This document shows, one piece after another, positions 13,132-24,144 of a stretch of DNA of 64,000 bases. Under the pieces are notes generated by a model that worked only from the letters and a program-made list of their open reading frames with translations, was not told the origin of the DNA and searched no databases. The DNA is taken from NCBI RefSeq assembly GCF_947623445.1, contig NC_135242.1, forward strand, positions 23,374,001 to 23,438,000, in the 5' to 3' direction. A program made the translations under genes and the position numbers. This stretch comes from Clavelina lepadiformis. Taxonomy: Eukaryota > Chordata > Ascidiacea > Aplousobranchia > Clavelinidae. Each line of letters begins with the position of its first letter. Within the stretch, counting starts at the first letter, position 1.

Positions 13132-15627
13132 TTCAAAAGTTTTAGGATTCGTGCTTTTAACAATACAGTATAACAATTTACAGGTCTGTCAAATTTGTGA
13201 TATAGTCTATCACAATGGTCTGATTGGTCTCTCTTAAGTCTAAACTCTAGGTAGTCCAGTGGGTGTATTGTTTACTGATCTGTGTAAAATCAGAGGCGGG
13301 TCACGTTTTCAGATAGTGCGGTATTGTGCCATAAGCCAGACTGCAGAGTACGGCAAAAGCACAATTGAAATTTGAGATTTGTTTTCCAAAACGCCATAAG
13401 CTATAAGCGCCTGCAAGCCTATTTTTTCATTGTTTATCTCTTGTGCAAAGCTTTTTGAAAAATTCCCTAATATGCGAAACATAAAAACAATAGAAATCGT
13501 TTCTTATATCTTTCATAAATGTGTGGAAACACAGTTGCAATCATTAAAGTTTTGGCATCATACATTTAAACTTTTTTGGCAGATTAATTTTCATACCTTT
13601 AGTGTATTATATTCCAATATTCTTTATAATTTTATTTCTGACTATTTCCAACAGGGTTTGAATTTGTATTTCATGGCGTTTGGTTCATTAAACTTGGGTA
13701 TAGTTATTTATGAAAGTTTTATCGTGGCATACTTTTATAAATGTTTTTAACCTGTTTTCCATTTTCTCCAGCATCTTTATGTCATGATCATTTTAAACAA
13801 GACTGAGGAGGACCGCATATTTCAATCCAAATTATGACGTTATTTTTGGTTGTATGTCATATTGAACTTTGTGACGTAAGCGGTTCGTTTTTGGGTGTAA
13901 TACTGCAAATGCCCCCACTAGGTGGTAATAGTGGAGCAAGGATCAGGGTTGCCGAAGCTTTGTGACCATCAATGTTGTAACCTGTATGTCAACTTCAAAG
14001 TTTAATTTGATGTTGGTCAACCTTAGATTCACTGATTACGTCAGTATTAATTAAGGGGGATTCACCTACGATATTTAACGACGTTTTATTTTGTTGCTTA
14101 TTAGTAAATTGGGTTTGCAAATTTCAATTGAAAGATGTTTGACTTGTTCGGAGAAAATAAATTTCCCCAGTTTGACCGACGTCTTAAGTTTCAAGCAAAA
14201 TCCGAAATTTCTATCGAACTTGGTTATAATAAATTGGAGACAGTTCATGCACCATTTAACTCGGTGATGATTCTCCTTCATATTTCTACTTATTTTCCTT
14301 TTACGTTGTTGTGGCGTACAGTGCCACTTATGTTTTTAAACGTCTTGGTGATTAATTGATTGTGGTATGCTCGTTTTTTCGTGCTTGTGCATTATTTATA
14401 ACGATCCGCGTTTTGAACAGAACAGAGAACACACGGTCTTGGTCACCAAATAAAGTACGGTTGGATTTTAGTCAACCTACATTCCTGTATTGCGCCAGTT
14501 CAGAATTTTAGCCGATTTTGAGGCTGGAATGAGCAGTGAGCACGCTTTGTAAGGTGTCAGGTTATAAACGAGCTATGGAAAGTATATCGGCGTCTTCTCG
14601 CGTATCAAAACCTCATCGCATACGTTACAATGTTTTGCCCGAATCTGCAACTGTATAGTACGTCTGTATTCATCAGGTTCACTGAACAGGAGCAAGCGTG
14701 GTTAATGCCTTGCTCAAAGACATCACAACAATAGCGCTGCTAGATATTAAACACGAGCCGCATTATTACAAGGCCAGCCCTCTAAGTTATAAGTTATAAC
14801 TAATTAGCTGCCGACAAGATTAATGTAATCAAGTTGTATTGTTTGTTGCTCGATAAGTGACACCTTTGCACAACAGATGCACCGGAAAATACAGCTTCAG
14901 ACTTCGTGATACCTAATAAACGTAAAATATTTTTTCGTCGTTCAAAACTGTTTGTAGTCTAATGGTTTTATTTTTGATTTTATCAAAATTAAATCATGTA
15001 AAAATTTTCTTTGTATTCGCGATAAAATTTATAAAATTGTTGATGGAAACAAAATTTATTGCAAAACGTTACCATAAAGGCACCATAAGTTTGGTAAGTG
15101 CGTTTACAAGGAACAATTAATCGAAAATTTTCGCAGAAAAACTAACACAATCACGTTTTTCAAACAACAGCTAGGAATAATAAATGGAAAAGGACCCCTA
15201 TAGCCATCTACGAAATCTGTATCACCACACACTGCACGTCTAAGCTACTGTAAAGGAATCCTTCAGGATTGATCAAACCAAACTATGGAAGAGAGTCGCA
15301 GGTTTGTGAAAACTTTGCGCAAGCATTTAAATTAACAACAAATGGCAAGTAGAGTTACAGTGTCAGTATGTTAAATGTAGAAGTCAAGACACAAGTCGTG
15401 ACACAAAAAGTCCAGCGGTTCTTATCTGCGACGGTGAAAACCCTTGAAATTATTTCAATAGAGAGTTGCAAAAATTTTTAAAATCAAAATGCAAACAGTA
15501 ACACAACTGGCATAGCGTCGTAAAATTGTTTGTTTAAATGAGATTTTTGAGAATAATGTTGGTGAATTGTTTTGGTTTCATGGATTTTTCACCCAAAGTC
15601 ACAAAACGCCCTTTTATTGAAAAAGTT
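13132..15627. other. Intergenic region upstream of KICS2
   Basis: Contains the KICS2 5' region, with no clear TATA box. Short ORFs at 13430-13750 and 14075-14359 show neither family similarity nor splice-compatible structure. I see no gene. Confidence 0.5.
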
Positions 15628-16173
15628 CTAGCATTGGATTGCACAGTCTTGGTCCAATGCCTTAAAGAAAAAACTGACTTGTTTTGATTTTGCCGACATT
15701 CGTGCAGTTCTTTTACGAGGAACACTTGAAATGATTGGGGAGTTCGAGGAGACGGGAAAAAAGCCAGCAGGACGTTTTGGCGTTGTTGAAACGTCAGCGT
15801 CATTCTCAAAAGAAACACTGTATTTTCTTTTAGAATAGTTTGGCTGCACACAGTATTCCTTTGTCGAGTTGAACACCATGGAATCCCACGGCGACATCTC
15901 AACTTCGGAAGAATCCTTCGAACAGGACGATGTTGCGTCATCTTCAGATGTTGACGAAGCTTCTTCAACTTCACTTAGAAACTTTGTGGATGAAGATATT
16001 GGAGAATTAAATAATTCTTCAGGAGCATTTTCAGCCGAAAATGAATCATCTGCTGACCCAAACTGGGTTTTATTTGTCTTCGTTGCTTGGTCTTTGTTGT
16101 TTTCCGCTGCATATTTTTTCAAATATATAGTTTTTGACTTTCCTCCTGCGGTGGCGTTATTTTTACTTTTCAT
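15628..16173 (-). CDS. Orphan Ser-rich basic/acidic ORF, 181 aa, unrecognised
   Basis: One open frame from an ATG at 16173. I do not recognise the family. The N-terminal 45 residues are Lys/Asn/Gln-rich, a central acidic Ser-rich tract (residues about 45-95, SEVEEASSTSEDDATSS) follows, then a basic Ser/Pro/Arg tract with STTPKRPAGF and SVPRKRTARM resembling nuclear localisation or kinase-site motifs. No membrane segment or signal peptide. The composition suggests a disordered nuclear protein. A possible donor (CAA|GTCAGT near 15,680) means the real gene might splice on before the stop. An ORF this long is unusual in this AT-rich DNA, but no homologue supports it. Confidence 0.45.
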   Translation of the reverse strand: MKSKNNATAGGKSKTIYLKKYAAENNKDQATKTNKTQFGSADDSFSAENAPEELFNSPISSSTKFLSEVEEASSTSEDDATSSCSKDSSEVEMSPWDSMVFNSTKEYCVQPNYSKRKYSVSFENDADVSTTPKRPAGFFPVSSNSPIISSVPRKRTARMSAKSKQVSFFFKALDQDCAIQC

Positions 16174-17059
16174 TCCGAAAATGAAATTTCAATAAGTTTT
16201 ACAATATTGCCAACATATTACAAAAAACGTACACGGCCCTATATTTAAGAGAATTCTTTGATTAATGCCTAAAATAATTAAATATTTAGTTATGAGTAGC
16301 TGAAAGTATTATTAAACATTTAGACAACCTTGCTGAGAACTGGCGCAATAATAAGTTAAAAAATTTAAACAATAACAAACTCTTAGCACTAAAATATTTT
16401 ACTTCTTGATACAACATGAATCCCCACTGGAAAATTCTGAATTTACTTTCTGACCTAACGTCAGCCCTTGCAAAACTGAAATGACCTGATCAATACAGAA
16501 AAAGGTATTCCAGCATTAGAAGAAAAAAAAATACAAAACAATTAAATGGAGACTTTAATTAAACGATATCACCCTGGTGAGGAGTGAATGATAGCGATTA
16601 AATCGAACAATAATCTCGCAACTGACGACAGACAGACGAAATTTAACAAAGAACAATAGACCCTTTTCACGGCAGGTTACAGCTCATCTTATTGTGTAAT
16701 TCGCACGAACTTGGTTCTCGCCATTTTTAACAATGGGAAGCTGCAAGTTTTCAAATCACCGTGATGCCAACTCAAAGAGACTAGAAGGCTCAATTCCAAT
16801 TGTTTTTAATCAGTCGAATCCCGAGTATTTGGAAAGAAATGACACACTGGGCACTGGGTGATAGGAAGCAACAACAGCACTAAGTTGAAAAACAAATGTT
16901 TGACAAAATTGTGCAGCCTACACAAAGCTTAAAATCTTTGCTGGCCAAACTCACCATACAACCAGGAAGTAGATTAAATCTAGAAAAGATTTTTCAGCAA
17001 CAGTTAACAATCTTTTGTTTTATCGTAACAATCTGCCTGTTTTGATTAACAAACACTCA
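16174..17059. other. Gene-poor spacer
   Basis: No supported gene. Upstream of the orphan ORF a minus-strand mini-ORF of 11 codons starts at 16724; it may be chance. Confidence 0.4.
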
Positions 17060-17278
17060 ATGTCGGCCTTCGTGTGATTTTTCTGAAAAGACCGTGTCAG
17101 CTACGTTTTCGTCACCAAACATAATTTCAACAAGTGCTTAGGTTTTCCAACCAACCTCCTTATCTTCGGGCGTGACGTTGCAAACGTTCATGTGATGCTC
17201 TGCAAATAGTTTGGGCCATTTTTCTTTCGATTTATTGAAGGCATCAAACACTGGAACCGCTGTGTCTTTTTCAGCACG
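17060..17278 (-). pseudogene. Decayed coding-like block, unknown protein
   Basis: Two blocks share one minus-strand frame, split by a single TAA at 17138-17140: 17141-17278 (46 codons, includes VFDAFNKSKEKWPKLFAEHH and NVCNVTPEDKE) and 17060-17137 (26 codons, EIMFGDENVADTVFSEKS). Codon and amino-acid composition look protein-like. It may be a relic, or an exon of an undetected gene, possibly linked to the ORF at 15628-16173. No family recognised. Confidence 0.3.
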
Positions 17279-18147
17279 TTACATGCCGCTAAACGCAGAT
17301 ATGAAACTCTTTCACTATTCTTTCATTGCTGTTGACGTCACTTGCACGTTTTCATCTACGGATAATTTTTCTTATCTCAACGAATCTCGCTGCCACCGCT
17401 TTTGTATTTCTAGCGGTACAGAAACTATAGAACTTGGTGATTGCCAACATAAAACAAGAAATAGAATCATAAGACACCCGGGCACGTGGACTTCTTACCC
17501 GCGCCATGAAAAAATGCTACACTCAGAAAACACTAAATAATACACACGACAGGTGTGTACACTGTACACACAGTTACTAGAAAACACAAGTGTCGAGATA
17601 GCAAACGCAATTTACGAAAACCCATCAAGGTTTCATAAAACCAATTGCATCACATATCAAGATTTTATCATTGAAGGCAAAATCTTTCACTTAAAAATTA
17701 CTGTTTAATGACATCGGTTATCATGGCCGCAATTTTTCTTTCGCTTTAAGACCTTCTTTTAGGAACAGCAATCTCCCGTTTAAGTACACATCCCAGCTAA
17801 GTACGCATAAATTTGTCAAAAAATCCGGATTCAAGTTTGGAAGAATTTTTTTGTTTTTTTCGTCATTGTCATAAAAATCACTACTAATGTATTACTGTAC
17901 TGAACTCTACTTTTCAGCAACTTACAAGCGCGCACATAGGGTTCTGGAACTCTACATGAGTACTGTGCAATTATACTACTAACCGCCTAACACAATACAA
18001 TGTGTAATGTAATACACAATGTAATTTCATCCGCAACAAAATTGTACAATTTTATTGTAGGCTACCGTGCCCATCAATACCATCGTGCCCATCTTATGCA
18101 AGCGTTGTATAAAGTGCATTCAGATTGGAATCCATGACCTGGTACAC

Positions 18148-18439
18148 CAGGGGTTCTTAACCTTTTTATAGTCGTGGCCCACTTTCGTTTGCTCGTGGCC
18201 CACTTTCAATGCTGATCACCTAAGTTTTGGGCCTGGACCTGGAGTTTTGGGCGACACAAAATCATATAAATCATTATCACTTAAATCATATAATTTGATC
18301 AAACAACAATGCTAATTTGGACGTTACAAAATTGTCACCAACTAAATAAAAGTAAATTTTTCACCAACTTTATAATTTTTCAAATATCTCTGTGGCCCAC
18401 CTCTAAATGCTCCTGTGGCCCACCGGTTAAGAACACATG
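18148..18439. mobile_element. hAT MITE
   Basis: 292 bp with ends CAGGGGTTCTTAACC / GGTTAAGAACACATG and the exact 8-bp target duplication TGGTACAC (18140-18147, 18440-18447). Internal repeats of GTGGCCCAC occur near both ends. Non-coding. Confidence 0.92.
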
Positions 18440-18447
18440 TGGTACAC

Positions 18448-21257
18448 TAATAATATATTCGCTATTACAAGTTTGATGCTCAGGCCTACTTTACTGATCT
18501 AAATGAAAAAGTTCACCTCAAGGACCAAGGTTCTTGCATGTGTTGTTGTAACAGTAAACGCAGCTGACGAAATTACACTTGTGTAATTGTTGCGACTTAA
18601 AATGGTTGATTTGTGATGCGCAGTACTGTCACTGTTCACACTGCAAGAGGAGAAAAAACGAAAACATTGCTAAGTACGCACAAAACCGACCAGATTCAAG
18701 TTGGGTACACGGGAGATTGCTGTAAGTTAATATTTTTAGTGACTAATTCACAGAAAGTAGGTCACGTAGCCCATAGTTAAAGATAGGTGGTTAGGTTAGG
18801 AGAATGACCACGCAAAAAGTTTATTTAAGCTACTTGGGGTTTAATAAAACTTTTAGATTAGAATTTTAATTTAGAATTTAACTTTTAGATTTAATAGAAT
18901 TTAGATTAGAAGGTAGATTTGAACCTACGATTTTTTCTGGTGAAATAGTGACAACATAAAGTTTTTGTTATAGCTCGGCTTTTAGTGGTTGCATTCAGGC
19001 GCCTCCTTCATAGTTTCAAGGTCACATTCACCAATTGTGTGCTGCAAGTTTTTACGTGCTTGCTTTATGCTAAGTTACTTGGCGTCAATCTCCTATGACG
19101 TTTTATGCTGCCTAGTCGTAATCGACGTAATTATGATGTCACTATGAGTTTGAGTATAAGCAGTGTCCACAAATCGTCACATTGGATAGCTGTCTTTGAT
19201 TTAGCTATCGTCTTTGTCGGTTGATGAGTCTCTCTCTGCTGACAGAGAGCTCTGACTGCTCCGTTTGTTTCAATATGTAAATGCAATTTAACGCACACTA
19301 ACTTATCGATTAGATTGCCTGCAAAGAAATGAATACCACAGTAGCAAAGAGAACACCACTTTTATTTGCAGCTTCCGGTCGCCAGATAATTTAATCGAGA
19401 TATTCACGTTTGCCTTAAATACACTCGATCCACTGTATAGAAATTAACGTTGCAGACTCGCAAAATAATTGATTCCTTCCAGCATAAATCACCTCTCTGA
19501 TTGCTTAAATTAGTTTTCGCGTTTCTCTTTTCAGTTCTCTATTTTCTGTTGTTCTTTTTTTTGAAAATGAAATGCATCGCTTATTTATATGGTTACATAA
19601 TTTCTTTGTAATGCATAAATCTTTCTTCTGTTCATTCCGTTGTTGACTTCCAAACGTTGCACCATCTTGGCTAATTTTGACCTGTGAATTCTGACGTATG
19701 TGTTATCCAAATTGTTGTACCAGTTCAAGCGAGGTAAGGTTTTTATACAGCAGACGTTGATCCCAGAATCTTCTTTGATCAGCTGTTCGTTTTTGTTTGT
19801 GATCACAAGATCTTTGCATGATTGTTTCTAACGCGGAAGTTTTCCAAACGCAAGGTTATGACGTGTCATAGAGTCACGTGGTTGTGGTTATGGTTCGGTT
19901 GTCACAGTATCATCATCGCAGTATCAGTTGCTTTCCTGGTATTGTTTTTCTTTTAACGTAATCTTTTAGAGTCCCATGTTATTATTAAACCATTTGGACA
20001 TTACCTTTAAACCATTTAGCCAATTAGCTTTATCTATATGTTACCTTCTTTTTGTAATTCGTCAAAGTAACGTTCAACTAAACATATTTAAAAATCATCT
20101 TGCCTTCCATTTAGCTGGAGTTTGAAAATGGCGTCTCTTTTCGTTTAGCCAATTAGTTTTATCGATATGAGAGTTCTTTGAGGACGAGAAAACACTTTTG
20201 TAGATCTAAGTTATATCGTAATCCCAATGTTTGTGATTTCACCAAGCCATGTCAAATCAACTACAAGGAGGATGCAAAGTACCTTGGTTTGAGTAACATC
20301 TATCAAAAGTGAACCCGAATATTTGATGCGGGAACCTTAATTATTTCTGATGTATGAAGTCGCCATTCGGTTATTTTGAAACAAAACCAAAGATTTCCAA
20401 TAAAATAAACAACATTCTTCAGTTTGTTTGCACCGCATAAGAAATAAAACTCCAAAAACGGATCTGACAAACAAACACTTTGCGCAATTTACTTTGATGC
20501 CTGCAACGAATAAATCATTAACAAAAGTTGTATTCAGTGATAGTGTCACGAGAATATCTTTTCACACCTGTTTTATAAGCACTGCATTTTAACGTTGTAA
20601 CACCCGGTTTGTAAAGCACTAGTTTACGGTGTAAGCTGTTTATGACTACTTAGTGTTTGTTTTATATTTACTACCCCGTAAACTGTTAGGGAGTTTTTAC
20701 CTTAGTGTGTGCGTGCACTGTTTTTCTGCTGCATTATATTATACAGTAATTTAGTCCAATATGTGTGTGTCATCCGTTTCTATAGGTGCTGTTCATTACT
20801 TCATTTATGTGTACTTGCGTATACTTGTCGGTTTTCATAACTTCTCTCGCACTGTCGCACTTCTTTACCATTTACACGTGCAGGTTTTTTTTTAGCTTGT
20901 TTCTTGTTCCGCGTCACCGCACTACCCCTGTAGACCTATTTGGTAATTAACGCCCCACGCTTATTTTCTTGCTATGTGGCCAAGATTAATTCTGTGTTTG
21001 GTTGGTTGCTCGGCTGACAAGTTTTTGGGTGGAGTTGAGTTAGTCTACGTTTGGTTTTAATAAAGAGAAGACGTTTGTTTTTATTCAAGAAAGACTCGTA
21101 AAAATAAGAGAGTCCGGCTGATTGACTAGCCGTTAAAGCGGGGAGCTTACCTGGTCAGAAAAAGTTTGGTTACAATAGCTGTAGTTCGTTTTAAAGCGGG
21201 AAAGCTTAATTAAAAGCGTTGAATTTAACGTAAGATAAGTTTTTTCTTTTCGTTGAA
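18448..21257. other. Gene-poor region with patches homologous to the repeat array
   Basis: No supported gene. At 18,835-18,925 there is a low-complexity run built on TTTAGATT. The segment around 19,930-20,160 is homologous to 32,610-32,800 in unit 1. ORFs at 19585-19806 and 20337-20549 have no supporting features. Confidence 0.45.
19930..20160. repeat. Diverged copy of sequence found at 32,610-32,800 and 50,875-51,060
   Basis: The three stretches share an order of blocks: CCTGGTATTGTTTT, GAGTCCCATGTTAT or GAGTTCCATGTTAT, ATTAAACCATTTGG, TTAGCTTTATCTA, and CTG-rich TGAAAATGG. In the units it lies upstream of the type B lectin gene, so this marks an older duplication to the left of the present array. 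Confidence 0.7.
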
Positions 21258-21340
21258 ATGAAGCTCAGCGGAATTATTCGGTCTTTCATATTGATGGTGA
21301 TTTTCCGGAACCATCTCAGCGTCATGCATGGATTATGAGA
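21258..21340 (+). pseudogene. Signal-peptide exon relic, leftmost copy
   Basis: ATG at 21258 opens MKLSGIIRSFILMVI then shifts frame and stops. It aligns with the relic at 33,723, where the same start reads MKFSGIIRSIILIVIYLNHL and continues into YETGSGEVE. Here a small insertion (GTCATGCATGG) breaks the frame. It is the start of a secreted-protein gene no longer complete anywhere in the window. Confidence 0.6.
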
Positions 21341-21497
21341 CTGACAGCGGTGACGTAAAAAGCGACCTCTACTTACATATTGGTGTTCATATAACTCACT
21401 CATATGTATGCTGGCCTGCTGTTTATAAAAAATCATCGTTTACATCGTCAACACGGCTTTGTATGTATCGGTTTATAAACAAATGTCTTGTAAAAAC

Positions 21498-21841
21498 TAG
21501 GGCTGGAACAAATTGGTCGGTTAACAATAATCACCGCTAGCGGCTAAGAGATCTTGGAGACTAAAGATTTTGTTAGCCATCAGACTAAAACTTAAATGTG
21601 GTGGTTATTTGGAGCAACATTTTTTGTAATCCATTAATTCAAGGAAATTTGTTACTCTGTTAATAATGTTAATGTTTGAATACCAACTTTGTGGGCTGAC
21701 ATAACATAAGTTGCTAATAAAATTCTTTTAATCACATTTGTTAATAATATAGGGCTTTGCCTGTGATTAACAATGTGACATGACAATTAGCGACTAAGGT
21801 GGCTAACGGTTAAAGAAAATTGGCTAAAATTCCAAGCCCAA
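21498..21841. mobile_element. hAT MITE (TAGGGCTGG ends), leftmost copy
   Basis: Ends TAGGGCTGG and a diverged CCAAGCCCAA, flanked by the 8-bp duplication GTAAAAAC (21490-21497, 21842-21849). The same insertion with the same target duplication occurs downstream of each type B lectin, so it predates the duplications. Confidence 0.85.
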
Positions 21842-22280
21842 GTAAAAACAACGCGAATATATACACGTGGAACGTATAATTGAATGACGGTGTGGTTCTA
21901 AATTTGTACTGGGCATTGTGACGTAAAAATGTCGCATGACTCATAGTTTGTCTTTCTGCAAAATTTTCAACGTTTGTTTTGTTATTTGTAAGTTAAATTT
22001 GTACCTTTAAGTTTTACCTGAATACGACAGCATTCTGCAAAGTTTTTGAATGAAAACTTACACTGAGTCATGCGAGATGATTACGTCACAATGCCCCGAA
22101 CAAATTTGGCAAGAAAATCGTATATTACATTATGATGTAGGCTACAATATAAAGGAATGACAGAGTGTATATATTATGACGTAATACACGTGGCAACTTA
22201 TAGTTACATTTTGCTGCGTTGCCGGTCTAAATACAGTTCAATGTTTACTTGGTTGGTTAAAATCAACTCGTGGATTTCAT

Positions 22281-24102
22281 TCAGTCGCAACGAAGTTTCA
22301 TTTTAGTTTCTTTAAGAGGTTCGCTCCCTCCTTTCCAATGAAACCAAATAATTCCATGCCAACGTTGATTTGATTGACGCATCCAGACTCCATTGAGTGC
22401 TGATTGGAAGCAGGCATCAAACCACCAACCTTGACTTCCATAGTCAGTTGCGCAGTTTCCACCACCACTAATATATTAAAACATGAAAGATTAAAATTAC
22501 TTTGTTGCATCTATTTATATTCTATCTTATTCGTTACTGGCAGGATATAACTGAAAATCCTACTGAGGTTGTGGCACTTAATGTTTATTAAGTTGAACAA
22601 ATTTGTTACTGAACATAAGATGACGTACTAGGAATCGTTGTCGTTATCTTCCGTCGAGAATGGGTGACCATTGTGATTTATTAAACTGTCTCCTGCATTT
22701 CCGCTGTATCCGGAAACACGAAGCCGATATAAATTTTCTGCAGATTCGATCGAAAACGAGCTGCAAAAACAACAACTTGCTTTAAAAGATTAGAATCCAG
22801 ACAACTAAGTTGTCATTTACTCAACAAAGTTTTACGTTGATTAATAAATCTATGAATTTCTACAACTTCGTTATTTATGTCATAACAATCGTTTTATGAC
22901 CTATAATCGGCGTGACGTTGGTTTCCATCGAAATCCCACAGCTCCACCTTGAGTCTGCATCCCCCTCCACGCGTCATTTCGTGGATGTTGTCGAGTCCTG
23001 TAAGTAATGAAGCACGAATAATAACAAAAAACATCAAAATAAAATGCGTTTATGTTGAACTAACTTCCTCTTACCAAGCCAAAATTCCCCGTTAATCTGA
23101 CCAAAACCGTTCGCGTAGTCGTCCCATCGTCGACTAAAATTCCCACTTCCGTCAATTCTTCTTTGAAAAACCTTTTAATAGTTCAATTTTACATTTTAGC
23201 AAAATGGTAGTAGGTGAAATCATCATTAGTCTATTTCGTCACAATATAATAAAGTACAACATCATTTACATGTCACGCACGATACTATTTACACTTTGCT
23301 TTCAACACGCAAGGTTTGTCGTTAATTAGGAGCTCATTTTTTAGTGATATGTGAGTTCGGGCAATAGTTAGAAATTTCAAATTAAGAAAACTTCAAACTA
23401 ATAATTTCGGTTAATTCCACACAACTTGATAACTATCGCTTTAATACTACACAGTAAGTACGTATATACTCTTATATATATTTTTATACCTTTCAATACA
23501 AAGTTCAATATAATTTGTAAGCTTTTCCACTAATAACTGTGGAAAGTCTTTCACTCACCGTCCATCCATCCTCGCAGTAAACTTCAATTCCACTCGTCAA
23601 AGTGTGGGGACCGTTGCTTGATGACGTAGAACATGACGTAATGCTAGATGTTGTTGTCGTGGTAACTGTGCTGGTTGTAGTTGATGGAGTTGTCGTCACC
23701 ACAGTGCTGGTTGCAGTTGATGGCGTTGTCGTGGTAACAGTGGTAGTTGCCATGGTCGTGGTATTGGGAGATGTAAGAAGCTCCTCGATTTCTGGAAAGA
23801 AATGTTGACAGGAAATAAAAATAGTTGCCATACGTTTGCTTCTACTTGAACTTACTGGTCAGCCTGGTGACTATGTCGGTTCTAAGCGGTCCCAGGTTGC
23901 AACATGCGGTTTGGTTGTCATTCTCTTCATCTTCATTCATTTCCCCATCTTCAGGACATGCGACGTCACTTTTGTCAAGTTTTCGAGTCCAAGTAAACGT
24001 TGTGTCGTCATCACAGATTGTCTTCACAGATTGCCTGCATTGTTGCGAGTAGGTCATTGTGACGTAGTACACCAAGAGCAACAAACGAAAACTTCCTTTC
24101 AT
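22281..24102 (-). CDS. Fibrinogen-related secreted lectin, type A with Thr-rich stalk, copy 1
   Basis: Secreted protein with a C-terminal fibrinogen domain; family members (ficolins, FREPs, tachylectins) bind microbial sugars or acetyl groups, but this gene's ligand is unknown. Six exons: 23856-24102, 23559-23791, 23075-23171, 22901-22997, 22629-22760, 22281-22467, all in phase (993 bp, 330 aa). Residues 1-19 are a signal peptide ([16 protein letters not shown]). Then come a Cys-containing acidic segment, a Thr/Ser stalk (about 85-135, likely O-glycosylated) and the fibrinogen domain (about 146-330) with [29 protein letters not shown], the acidic loop TEDNDNDSY (Ca-binding position), C-x12-C around [18 protein letters not shown], and the end [11 protein letters not shown]. 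Intron 2 keeps an empty hAT target. Confidence 0.92.
23432..23439. other. Empty hAT target site (ACTATCGC)
   Basis: A single ACTATCGC sits here in intron 2 of type A copy 1. In copies 2 and 3 the same octamer is duplicated around a 2,225-bp hAT element, so this is the pre-insertion state. Confidence 0.9.
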
Positions 24103-24135
24103 AGTTCAGTTGAAATTTTTCTCATAAAAGCTTCA

Positions 24136-24144
24136 ATTTAAATA
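24136..24144 (-). promoter_or_regulatory. TATA-like box of type A lectin copy 1
   Basis: TATTTAAAT lies about 35-40 nt upstream of the ATG at 24102 and is identical in copies 2 and 3. That implies a very short 5' UTR. Confidence 0.5.

Noticed and set aside
15869..16195. 108-codon plus-strand ORF with a hydrophobic end
   Set aside because: Antisense of the Ser-rich ORF; the hydrophobic part is the complement of Lys-rich codons.
16689..16724. MARTK start resembling histone H3
   Set aside because: Only the first five residues match; a stop follows after 11 codons.
22298..22510. Minus ORFs of 70-71 codons (22298, 38183, 56518) as separate genes
   Set aside because: They are out-of-frame readings of the last fibrinogen exon.
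23602..23808. Val-rich plus-strand ORF (and the 179-codon ORFs at 41715-42254 and 60050-60589)
   Set aside because: Antisense of the Thr-rich stalk and signal-peptide exons of lectin A; the sense strand has splice sites, a signal peptide and a fibrinogen domain.
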